This document shows, one piece after another, positions 57,001 through 64,000 of a stretch of 64,000 bases of DNA (its first letter is position 1; each line of letters begins with the position of its first letter). The DNA is from Zygaena filipendulae. Taxonomy: Eukaryota; Arthropoda; Insecta; Lepidoptera; Zygaenidae. The DNA lies in assembly GCA_907165275.2 (NCBI GenBank), contig OU015653.1:3254001-3318000 (forward strand), given 5' to 3'. The notes under the pieces are model-generated. The model was not told the origin of the DNA, did no database searches, and saw only the letters and a list, made by a program, of their open reading frames with translations. The position numbers and the translations under genes were made by a program.

Positions 57001-57462
57001 ATCATTTCTGAAAAATCCATGGCCAAATCATTTTTAATATGAAGGTGTATTAAAAACGAGTTTTTATAGCGATACCTACTTCTTTGGGCGCGATGAGAAT
57101 TAAAATTAAATATTAAAGTTGGAGTGTAAAGTTTTAAATAAAACTACTAACCACAAAAAGGTTTTTGGAGTTAGTAGTAGCAAGCCAGTTGTTGCAAGCA
57201 CTCTTCTATAAACATGATCATCCAAGAATGTTCATAGTTTAGTTAGAAACGTAGTTTTTCTTTCTATGATTTAAAAGATGCTGTTCTATCTAATACACGT
57301 TAATTTTGCTTCTATCTACAGAACCAACAACTATCGGACATAATGAAAGAGAACCAGAAATTAAAGAAAATCAATGCTAAATTGATCAACGTTTGCAAGA
57401 AAAGGGGGAAAGTTTCCAGCGATTCCAACAGAGAAAACGAAGATCCGTCGGATATAATTTGA
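32961..57462 (+). CDS. CENP-E: CENP-E, kinesin-7 kinetochore motor, 28 coding exons
   Basis: Plus-end-directed mitotic kinesin that links kinetochores to microtubules. Exons: 32961-33111, 33301-33535, 33647-33803, 33877-33951, 34809-35014, 35555-35680, 35940-36075, 36630-36832, 37431-37576, 37655-37717, 37887-37999, 38298-38372, 39295-39462, 39549-39705, 39795-45822, 46638-46854, 47330-47465, 47732-47849, 47947-47980, 48086-48200, 49469-49535, 50892-51069, 51932-52037, 52657-52846, 54657-54936, 55258-55455, 56465-56584, 57322-57462. Every join keeps phase: 9939 bp, 3312 residues. Motor about 1-325: P-loop GQTSSGKT 87-94, switch I SSRSH 197-201, switch II DLAGSE 232-237. Then a low-complexity linker, coiled coil of over 2000 residues, basic RRRRQS segments, two cysteine motifs, and a basic tail. 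Calling it CENP-E rather than another kinesin-7 rests on length and order. Confidence 0.92.
34313..34627 (-). mobile_element. CRE-palindrome MITE copy, palindromes decayed
   Basis: Same family as 38508-38829 in reverse orientation (TCTAATTAGTTTGTCAGTTA at the left, TAATCTACAAGACGGACTAA at the right). Both former TGACGTCA sites are mutated (TTGTGACGGC and TGATGTCA). It lies in a CENP-E intron. Confidence 0.7.
36630..36832 (+). other. CENP-E: CENP-E exon 8 with GC-rich Gly-Ala run
   Basis: Encodes a short coiled coil ([14 protein letters not shown]), then an AGAGAGAG tract encoded by a GCGGGC repeat, then a basic, proline-rich segment. The GC content is far above the neighbouring exons. The phase-2 donor AA/GTGAGT joins exon 9 in frame. 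Confidence 0.75.
36909..37220 (+). mobile_element. CRE-palindrome MITE copy with clear ends
   Basis: Terminal inverted repeats TAGGCTATTTGAC and GTCAAATAGCCTA. TGACGTCA at 37036-37043; the second site is decayed. It lies in a CENP-E intron. Confidence 0.7.
38508..38829 (+). mobile_element. CRE-palindrome MITE, reference copy
   Basis: Ends GGGCATGTTGACT and AGTCAACATCCCC. TGACGTCA at 38629-38636 and 38674-38681, 45 bp apart. Length 322 bp. It lies in the CENP-E intron between exons 12 and 13. Confidence 0.75.
39795..45822 (+). other. CENP-E: CENP-E 6-kb giant coiled-coil exon
   Basis: One uninterrupted exon encodes residues about 671-2679 (2008 codons). It is almost wholly heptad-type coiled coil rich in Glu, Lys, Asn and Leu, with AT-rich codon use unlike the GC-rich C-terminal exons. 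Near 43085-43320 a unit of about 23 residues (NENxKLKEQIxEYxDAKNxI pattern) is repeated four times. Isolated cysteine pairs (CSKC, CQCK, GCPKC) interrupt the coil. The acceptor is TTTAAACAG and the donor AA/GTGAGT. Confidence 0.9.
46270..46536 (+). mobile_element. Helitron, third subfamily, in CENP-E intron
   Basis: Begins TCTATACTATAATAAAAGAG and ends GGGCACAGCTAG, with a (TCTG)n run and hairpin CGCGGGTGAAACCGC. It lies about 100 bp before exon 16. A related copy is at about 60700-60928. Confidence 0.75.
48347..48576. mobile_element. MITE with GGACATAGATAAGCAATA ends, complete copy
   Basis: Ends GGACATAGATAAGCAATAAT and ATTGCTTATCTGCGTCC, extended inward by GTTAACCCACA and TGTGGGTTAAC. AAAT flanks each side. 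It is 230 bp, in a CENP-E intron. Confidence 0.7.
48771..49127 (+). mobile_element. Complete tRNA-derived SINE
   Basis: The A box lies in GATAGCTCAGTGGTTGG and the B box in GGTTCAAACCC, spaced as in a tRNA head. The body contains GGTCGGCAACGCACCTGCAA, and the 3' end CCCCCTATGACA is followed by A9. It is inserted in another repeat (48616-48770 continuing at 49131) whose relatives are at 24995-25260 and 51724-51853. Confidence 0.8.
49594..49912 (+). mobile_element. Helitron, long subfamily
   Basis: Begins TCTAGACATATAAATATAAT and ends GGGAACAGCTAG; hairpin CACGGGTGAAACCGCGG. About 319 bp. The start and middle match 134-405 at the window's left edge. Confidence 0.7.
51306..51496 (-). mobile_element. 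Helitron, minus strand
   Basis: On the minus strand it begins TCCTACTTAATACG, contains a (ATGG)n run, and ends GGGGCACAACTAG after the hairpin CCGGGTGAATCCGCGG. About 191 bp. Confidence 0.7.
51505..51640 (-). mobile_element. tRNA-derived SINE fragment, minus strand
   Basis: On the minus strand it reads GTAGGTCACCATGCCTACGC, then GGTCCGATTCCCGGTGG (B-box region), matching the family at 26882-27122. Confidence 0.6.
52258..52391 (+). mobile_element. Helitron, second subfamily, 5'-truncated
   Basis: Contains TGAATGACTGATAGATCAAC and ends GGGACAGCTAG. It is followed without a gap by another copy at 52392. Confidence 0.7.
52392..52619 (+). mobile_element. Helitron, second subfamily, tandem neighbour
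   Basis: Begins TCTATACATATAAAATGC right after the CTAG of the preceding copy and ends GGGTCAGCTAG; hairpin CGCGGGTGAAACCGCG. It is 228 bp and ends 37 bp before CENP-E exon 24. Confidence 0.75.
52890..53086 (-). mobile_element. Helitron, minus strand, in CENP-E intron
   Basis: On the minus strand it begins TCTTCTAATATATAAAATTC and ends GGGCACAGCTAG, with hairpin GCGGGTGAAACCGC. About 197 bp. Confidence 0.7.
53119..53899. mobile_element. 0.78-kb element with inverted ends in CENP-E intron
   Basis: GAGGCACCATTGATATATTA at the left pairs with TAATATATCAATGGGAGGC at the right. Further inside, AAAAAAACCCTAGATGCACA pairs with TGTGTATCTTGGGTTTTTTT. There is no reading frame. Superfamily unknown. 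Confidence 0.6.
54141..54472 (-). mobile_element. CRE-palindrome MITE in CENP-E intron
   Basis: Ends GGGGATGTGGACTAC and TAGTCAACATGCCC. TGACGTCA at 54291-54298 and 54336-54343, 45 bp apart. It is in reverse orientation relative to 38508-38829. Confidence 0.75.
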
Positions 57463-57726
57463 AGACGTGCAAGATTTCTACCTTTTCTGTATATGTATAA
57501 TGATTTACATTCTACTTAAAACAATCTATAGATTAATCTTTTAATGACTATCTTTACGCAAATGCTATATTGACGGTCGACGGAGATTGGTACAGAAGAA
57601 TGTCGGCGAATGAGTTTAAAAGAAGTCACGATTTATTAGATAAATCGATTAGAATTATTAATTTCTTCCAAATAGACCATTTTCAGACTTATTTTGGTGC
57701 AATTAACTCAAGCTGGACTTAATACA

Positions 57727-57732
57727 ATAAAT
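57727..57732 (+). terminator. CENP-E polyadenylation signal, proximal
   Basis: AATAAA 265 bp after the stop codon. A second AATAAA at 58190-58195 could give a longer 3' end. 57463-58970 holds no other gene. Confidence 0.4.
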
Positions 57733-58189
57733 TTATCTTTATTGATGTGTGAATTTCTTGATTAATTTAATGTAGAGCGATTGTATTATTGATAGGTATT
57801 TTCAAATATAATTTTGAAGAGTAATGGCACAAATGTCAAAAGACTGATTTAAAGCGACATTCCTAAAGCATTTATTGAAAAACACTTTTTGAAATATATC
57901 TATAAAATTTTAGAATGGCAAAAACGTTTGAAAACTGTGAGAATTGGTGCCATTAGTAGCTCGTAAAATTGGTTTTAAATCAAAATCTATGCATAGTATT
58001 ATTAAATTGTACTTATCTTTGTAGTGCCTCAATCCCAAAAACTAGTAGGTATAAGTAACAGATTCCATAGCTAATTAAAAAAAATTATAACGCAGAATTT
58101 TATATTGATGAAAATATCGCTTTAATTGATGTTAATACACAACAGTTTTGTCATCGCCTGTTTTGTACAACTATAATATTATTATTATA

Positions 58190-58195
58190 AATAAA
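58190..58195 (+). terminator. CENP-E polyadenylation signal, distal candidate
   Basis: AATAAA followed by TGATTCGATTTGATTTATTA. It is alternative to the signal at 57727. Confidence 0.3.
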
Positions 58196-58970
58196 TGATT
58201 CGATTTGATTTATTATTTTGGTATCATTTAAAGAACTGTAAATGACTTATTTCATTAGCTTCCTGTCTGAAAGTATGAGGTCGTTAAATTGATGACAGTC
58301 TGCGGGAGTAGGTACAGTTGGCATCAAAAGTAGATAGATGAGCAGTTCACGTGTTCACATAGAATTACAATCCTTGTAAGCAAGGCTATTTTTGAACGGG
58401 TGAAACGTGATTCTTGAAAGTGCAAAATCACTACATAATAGTTATAAAACAAAGTCGCTTCCCGCTGTCTGTATGTCCCTATGTATGCTTACTTATTTAT
58501 CTATTCAACAAAAAATCAAGATCTTTAAAACTACGCAACGGAGTATACATAAGTTTAAAAAGCAAAATGAGGTCATCTAAATGAGGTCAGGTAAAATAAA
58601 TCAAACAGCATAAAAATTAAAAAGTACTTTTAATCAAAAACGAGGAACATAAAACGGTTAAACTTAAAAAATAAGCTTTATGCTAAGGCCGCACTCAGGT
58701 TTTCCGTTAGCTTTTTTTTCACTTCGTTTAAAAGCACAGTACCCCGGAGCTATTCTTAAATGGTCTCTAAAAATCCAAAATTCCAATTAGAATCTGTATC
58801 GATGTGCCGATCCTCTTGGGTTAGTTTAGGCTTTTCACAGACAGAATCTCTTTCAATTTTTAAAAACTCCGGAGAAAAGCGGAAATGTGGACTTAGCTTG
58901 AAATACAAGTAGCTACAGTAAAATAGGGCATGCGCATGCACATTGCACAATCACAAATAAAATACTACTA

Positions 58971-61900
58971 CTATTCTTCAACGCGTACTTCATTATCCTC
59001 AGTAGGCACGCCATTCTGCACTTTATTCATTTTCATCAGGAGATCCATTCTCGACGGCAAATCTTTTAACGATTCCCCTTGTTCAGTGTTATTAGCTTTG
59101 ATAGTTTTTTCGATTTTCTCCTTTTTTTGAACTACATGGTCGGCGAAACTTCGCTGGCCGGTCACTTTTGCTATATCCGCAGCCAAACTGAGGAAATCCT
59201 GGTCATTCGACCTGCTGAGAATTCCGGCCGCTTCTGACAATTCACCGAGCGCTATGTAACTGTAAAGAGAGTAAACAAATTAGCAATGTAACGGTGGCGA
59301 TATGGACCTCATTACACCTACGTATAAATTATTTACACAGTTTTTTGGCGGGAATCAAAGAGGGCGGTTCGGTCGTTTATTTCTACGTCGGTTAAAAATG
59401 GATTTTGTTGTGTTATAAGGTGCTGTATTAGACAATAATTTTTACAGTAACGGTTTTTTATGTGCTCAAGATGTATGACATTTTGAGCTGATTTCTTCGG
59501 CTTCCTCCAAGAGTTCCGAGAAAGTTCTGTCAAGTTATGGTACCGTCGCGTGGCTTGCAATTTCAAACCGTACAACGAAGCATTTCAATAGAAAATATAT
59601 TGATCTGATTAATTTTACTTGAAAATGGCTAAATGCAAATTATATGCGAAAGTCCATGAAAAAGAAAAAAGGTAAAGTTTGGATGTAGAGTGTTATCTCT
59701 GGAACTACTAAACTGATTCGAAAAATTCTTTAAATCCTTTCAGCCATCTCCGTAATATTATCACGATCTACGAAAGACGGCCTGGCGTTAGACACGTAAT
59801 ATTCCGTTACTAACAAATCACTGCGCTTTTACTCATTTATTTATTTATTTTTTATTAGAATACACAACTCAGATTACGTGTACTTAGTACACACACACAC
59901 AATTTGATGATCGATTTTTTTAAGAATTCCTAACACTAGGAGAAATCATGCCTGAAACGCGTGGCGCTGGAGGCAAGTTAACACTTTCACCGCCATGTTT
60001 TCGCAGCCAATGATAGAAAACTACAGCAGCCGTGATAATAATACTGCGTCTTGTTTTTAAGCCGTAGTGTTCTGGTATTTCCACTTCGAAATCCTGCTTT
60101 TCTATATTTCTGCATGGCAACCTTTATAATAGTGATATTTACCACGCAGCTGCCGTAGCGTATGTGCCTTCGGTGGCGCTGTGCTTCGCCCACGCGCGGA
60201 GGACGTCCTCGGCGACACTCGAAACGTGTCTGCAAAATTAATAACATGATAGGTTTACGAATACGCATTGGCAGTCTATAATCAAATGTAGAATGTATGC
60301 TTAAGTATTTTAGAAACACGTGCAGGTCGTAATTGCAGGGATGTTATGGAACATATTCATACTACGAGATCCGTTCGTATGCCACGTATTCAAGGGGGGG
60401 GGGGGGGGGGGGGGGGGGCTTACGTTTCGTCACGTAGTCAATATCCTCTATGCCTATGGAAATCTTGCGGTTTTTCGAGCTATATTCAAATATGAAATTA
60501 CGCATAGAAAGTTGCCTACAAAAAGAAATACATTTACAACGTGACATAAGGCATCCAGAATATTAACTTCTAACTCTTTTTGGCACCTGGAGCATTTGGG
60601 ATTGATTTTGGAACGCGCGTTATGGGCAAGGAATGTTGTTGGTGATCTATACTACAGTATTAAAAAATTCTGTTCATTAAATATTTTACCAAAAATACAG
60701 CTGTGGGGGCAACAAAAGAAGAGTAATCAACCACGAAAAAAAAGTATTCAAAATTCTTTTCTGCCTGTATGTTCGCGTTAATCTCCGAATCTACTGAACG
60801 GGTTGCCATGCGGTTTTCACAGGTAGATTAAGCTTAGCCTGGAGCAACATATAGGCTTTGTTTCATTTAAATCGGATGTCGGGGAGAAAATTTGTTGGGT
60901 ATATAACCGTATCCCGCGGCTCACAGTTAGTAGTGAATACCAGCCCCGGATCTAGGGGGGGAAGCCGGGGCCTATGCCCGGGGGCAAGTTCAGAGGGCGG
61001 CCAAATTCGCACTTTACAGACGAATGTACAACGCATCACTTACTTAACTTTGACCACAGAATAAATAATAGTACGAGTACAGAAGTTTCACTCTTGTGAA
61101 AAATAAATATAAGTGAGCAGGGGCGGCATTTTTCAGTTTATGCCGCGCCTAAAAAAAAAATAAGATACGGGGTTGATGAATACCGGCCCTGAATGAGGTT
61201 TGATGGCCTCACCTGACTTTGCACAGCACGTAGGCCTCCTTGAAGAGGTTGGCGTCGAGCAGCGAGCCCGCGGCGCCGCGCACGTCGTGCACGCCCAGCT
61301 GCAGCGCCACCTTGCGGTACACCGCGCCGCCCGAGTACGGGCTCTCTGCGACAATGTGTATCACGCTAGTAAATAATCAAACGCCTACTTATATGCATTA
61401 TTTTGTACATATAATATACTAGCTGTCCCCTGCGGTAACTTAGGAGTTCCCGCGGGAATTCCAGGATAAAATATGGATATAAACCTTCCTCATGAATCAT
61501 TCTAACTATTGGTGAAAACCGCATGAAAATCTGTTGCGTATTTTTAAACATCTAAGCATACATAGACAGCGGGAAGCTGCATTGTTTTATACTATGTAGT
61601 GATGTAGAGCTGTTACAGAAAGAATTCAGTTGAGGTAACGAACTATTTATGTTACTAAACAATACTCACGGAATATTTTTTCTTCATCCCCTGTAGCGAT
61701 AAAACGATCGATTTGAGCCAAATATAGTTTCATTGAATCTTTCCAATATCTGCGTAAAATAAAAACACATTTAAATAAAGTAGAACAAAATAAAAAGATA
61801 CACTAGGTTAACGCAGATTTAGTGTGTACAAACAGGGGGCAGGTAAAGTGTGTACAAACGGGACAGGTTAAACGTGTACCAGTGGCGAGGGTACCATACA

Positions 61901-64000
61901 AGCCGATTCCTACCGGCTTCCCTTCAGAAGTTGGGAACACAACCACTCTCTCTACTGTAATTTAGAAATGGCACAATCAGTAATTTTTTGTAGTAAGTAT
62001 TTCAGTAGAATCTACTGAAATACTACAAAAATTATCTCTACTGAGTAGAAAACATTACAAAACGCCTAAACTATCAACAAAATTTGCTCTTCAACAACAA
62101 ATTGTTATAAAATAAGCCGCTGGCGCGATCGGCTTTTTGGCAGTTAAACTTCCATACAAAATAATGCCGTGACGTCACATCAAGGTCGCAGGCAGCCGGC
62201 TAAAATAGCTACTTTGGTAAGCCGCTACAAATCGAGTTACTCTCTCCATTTCACTCACGCGCACGCATTTTCTATTACTGTCTCAACAAATATCCTTATT
62301 GGTCCTAGAAATTCGAAACGAAGCGGACATTCTGAGATGACTGTTGACAGACAACTTGAGTTTATGACGAAAAAATTGAAAATTTGAATTTGTTAGTTAG
62401 TGTCACGTATTAGAATTTATTTCTTGGTATTAAATTAAATAGTGATTAGTATTAAAGTTGGACTTTTTTTGTTGTGTGTAGTGATAGTGAAAGCAGTTAC
62501 ACAGACGTACGTTGAAATTAGGTACCTATTTGCGGTAAGTAGATAGTTTAATAAGTTGAAATTACGTATTTATAGTAGGTACCAAATAGATTTCCGGCTT
62601 GCCTCTCTCAATATTTCACCCTTCGCCACTGACGTGTACCAACAAGGGGCGGGTAAAGTGTGTACCAACAGGGGGCGGGTAAAGTGTGTCCCAACAGGGG
62701 CAGGTAGTGTGTACCAACAGGGGGCGGGTAAAGTGTGTCCCAACAGGGGCAGGTAGTGTGTACCAACAGGGGGCGGGTAAATGTGTACCAACAGGGGGCG
62801 GGTAAAGTGTGTACCAACAGGAGGCGGATAAAGTGTGTATCAACAGGGGGCGAGTAAAGTGTGTCCCAACAGGGGCAGGTAAAGTGGGTACAAACGGGGT
62901 CAGGTTAAACATGTACCAACAGGGGACAGGTTTAGTGAGTACAAACAGGGGGCATGTGAAGTGTGTACCAACAGGGGGCGGGTAAAGTGTGTACCAACAG
63001 GGGGCGAGTAAAGTGTGTCCCAACAGGGGCAGGTAGTGTGTACCAACAGGGGGCGGGTAAATGTGTACCAACAGGGGGCGGGTAAAGTGTGTACCAACAG
63101 GGGGCGGGTAAAGTTTGTACCAACAGGGGGCGGGTAAAGTGTGTACTAATAGGGGGCGGGTGAAGTGTGTACCAACAGGGGGCGGGTAAAGTGTGTACCA
63201 ACAGAGGGCAGGTTAAGCGTTTACAAACTTGATGGAGAGCGCCGGCGCCAGACTGAGCAGGAAGGGGCAGAGCAGGTCGCGGCGCGCCGCCTCTTGCAGC
63301 AGGTCGGCGATGCGGCCGCACACCAGCATGAGCGCGCACCACGCGCCCGGCCGCGCGCCCGCCAGGTGCTGCGCCACTGCCGTACACAGGTAGTGCCGAA
63401 TATTATTATACATGTACGAATAAACCACTAAACCACACCCCCGACACTCCATGAGAGCGAACCGATTTAAGTAGGTATTTATTTATTTTTATTTTTATTC
63501 GGTAGAAAAACCTAACGGTTATTATAATTATGTAACAAAATTAAGCATATAAAACTGCAAACAATAGCCATTCGCGCCGCAAGGCATTAAGTTCGCCATT
63601 TGTACTTACTATGCAATAAAGAATAAATAAATGAATAAATGGGCTAGATGACTAAATTTTAATTTTTAGTCCGTTTTGAAGATTAAATAGAAAATATTGC
63701 AAATCTACACTACTAACATTCCATATCCAACACCTCCGTCAAATCGCTGACACTGCCGAATATCTTCACATAATCGAGACCGCTCGTTGCATCTTCTTCC
63801 GACTCGTCCACTTTGTCATCGTCCGTCTCCTTCGCACCGTTTTCTTCTAACTTTTTCTTCATGAACATTTTGAACAGACGCCTCGGCCCATTAATGTTCT
63901 CTGCGACCAACTGTTTGTGTATGGTCGGCAACAGGAACTTCCTGGAGGTCCTCGCCTTGGACTCCTGAGTGACGGCCACCTGCTTCCCGTTCTGCTCTGG
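58971..64000 (-). CDS. Gemin5: Gemin5 (rigor mortis) homologue, C-terminal part, six exons, partial
   Basis: Gemin5 recognises snRNAs for the SMN complex and binds mRNA. The N-terminal WD40 half would lie beyond the right edge. Exons on the minus strand: from the edge to 63718, 63376-63229, 61749-61670, 61345-61213, 60229-60143, 59259-58971. All joins keep phase; about 339 residues. Similarity to the helical TPR-like dimerisation region: SRKFLLPTIHKQL; DLLQEAARRDLLCPFLLSLA joined to YWKDSMKLYLAQIDRFI; NLFKEAYVLCKVR; HSATEGTYATAAACYIALGE; EAAGILSRSNDQDFLSLAAD. The first in-window exon has an acidic Asp/Glu tract. The protein ends about 60 residues after the helical region, well short of the vertebrate form, so the C-terminal RNA-binding region is absent or much shorter. 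The identification rests on recalled similarity. Confidence 0.75.
59333..59575 (-). other. Unassigned open frame in Gemin5 last intron
   Basis: An 80-codon frame without an ATG start, ending in TAA, with protein-like composition (HLEHIKNRYCKNYCLIQHLI, then NPFLTDVEINDRTALFDSRQ). It could be the last exon of a nested minus-strand gene. I do not recognise the family. Alternatively it is a decayed coding remnant. Confidence 0.3.
59920..60120 (-). other. Unassigned open frame with a possible membrane segment
   Basis: A 66-codon frame without an ATG start, ending in TAA. A charged stretch (FEVEIPEHYGLKTRR) is followed by a hydrophobic run (SIIITAAVVFYHWL) and a Pro-rich tail. An acceptor-like AAAGCAG precedes FEVEIPEHYG. 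With 59333-59575 it may form a small nested gene. No function is claimed. Confidence 0.3.
60394..60418 (+). repeat. Run of 25 guanines
   Basis: An uninterrupted poly-G tract in a Gemin5 intron. It can form G-quadruplexes, and its length is likely unstable or a sequencing/assembly artefact. Confidence 0.8.
60700..60928 (+). mobile_element. Degraded Helitron, third subfamily
   Basis: Shares TCTCCGAATCTACTGAACGG, GGTTTTCACAGGTAGATTAA and TTCATTTAAATCGGATGTCG with 46270-46536. Its end is decayed (CTCACAGTTAG). Confidence 0.65.
61419..61590 (-). mobile_element. Helitron remnant, minus strand
   Basis: Its 3' end on the minus strand reads GGGGACAGCTAG. Contains the inverted GAATTCCCGCGGGAACTCC block; the 5' end is not resolved. 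Confidence 0.6.
61800..61885. repeat. Outlying minisatellite units
   Basis: About three diverged copies of the 26-bp unit found at 62636-63232 (GTGTGTACAAACAGGGGGCA and variants). They lie about 50 bp upstream (minus strand) of the Gemin5 exon at 61749. Confidence 0.65.
62636..63232. repeat. 26-bp GC-rich minisatellite in Gemin5 intron
   Basis: More than twenty tandem units near GGGGGCGGGTAAAGTGTGTACCAACA with 23-26-bp length variants, including the recurring shorter form GGGGCAGGTAGTGTGTACCAAC. The array reaches the Gemin5 donor at 63228. Open frames through it are only periodic artefacts. Confidence 0.85.

Noticed and set aside
62636..63232. CRISPR-like array
   Set aside because: Units are contiguous with no unique spacers, no cas genes are present, and the genome is eukaryotic.
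62616..63387. 151-codon minus-strand frames rich in PAPCWYT repeats
   Set aside because: They are periodic translation of the 26-bp minisatellite, open in several frames at once, and vary with unit length.

Overview
The window is AT-rich, intron-containing insect DNA, almost certainly from a moth or butterfly (Lepidoptera). The signs are many short Helitrons of the Lep1 type (5' TC, 3' hairpin then CTAG), tRNA-derived SINEs, dense foldback MITEs, a short defensin-like (cobatoxin-like) immune peptide, and clear orthologues of conserved animal genes whose exons join in phase. No bacterial, CRISPR or viral gene content was seen. Species cannot be named from the sequence alone.

Layout. 1-14.1 kb is gene-poor and repeat-rich. 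It holds a segmental duplication (about 2.6-4.75 kb and 9.5-12.3 kb). Each copy carried a two-exon minus-strand gene for a small secreted six-cysteine peptide. The left copy (3478-4721) is intact. The right copy (10189-12267) is dead, with a 4-bp frameshift, a stop-containing signal exon and a 0.6-kb MITE inside exon 1. An 1.8-kb hAT-like element with an exact 8-bp target duplication sits just beyond it and contains three Helitrons in head-to-tail tandem. 15.0-22.1 kb is a plus-strand glutamine synthetase gene with an unusual substrate-loop sequence. 24.5-32.4 kb is the ribosome-biogenesis gene MAK16 on the minus strand. Its largest intron carries a 3.1-kb pogo-like DNA transposon that itself contains a 109-bp foldback MITE and a 5'-truncated LINE.

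MAK16 is head-to-head with a CENP-E kinesin gene (32.96-57.46 kb, plus strand, 28 coding exons, 3312 codons before the stop, one exon of 6 kb) across a 595-bp shared intergenic region containing a CACGTG E-box. Tail-to-tail with CENP-E, the minus strand carries the C-terminal exons of a Gemin5 (rigor mortis) homologue, which runs off the right edge. One Gemin5 intron holds a 26-bp GC-rich minisatellite starting just past a splice donor.

The genes do not form one pathway: nitrogen assimilation (GS), 60S ribosome assembly (MAK16), chromosome congression (CENP-E), snRNP assembly (Gemin5) and innate immunity (the peptide). All exon joins were worked out by hand from splice consensus, reading phase and recalled family similarity. 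No search or alignment was run. The most noteworthy items are the duplicated immune-peptide locus, the nested pogo element, the repeated cysteine motif near the CENP-E C-terminus, and a MITE family carrying paired CRE palindromes in introns.
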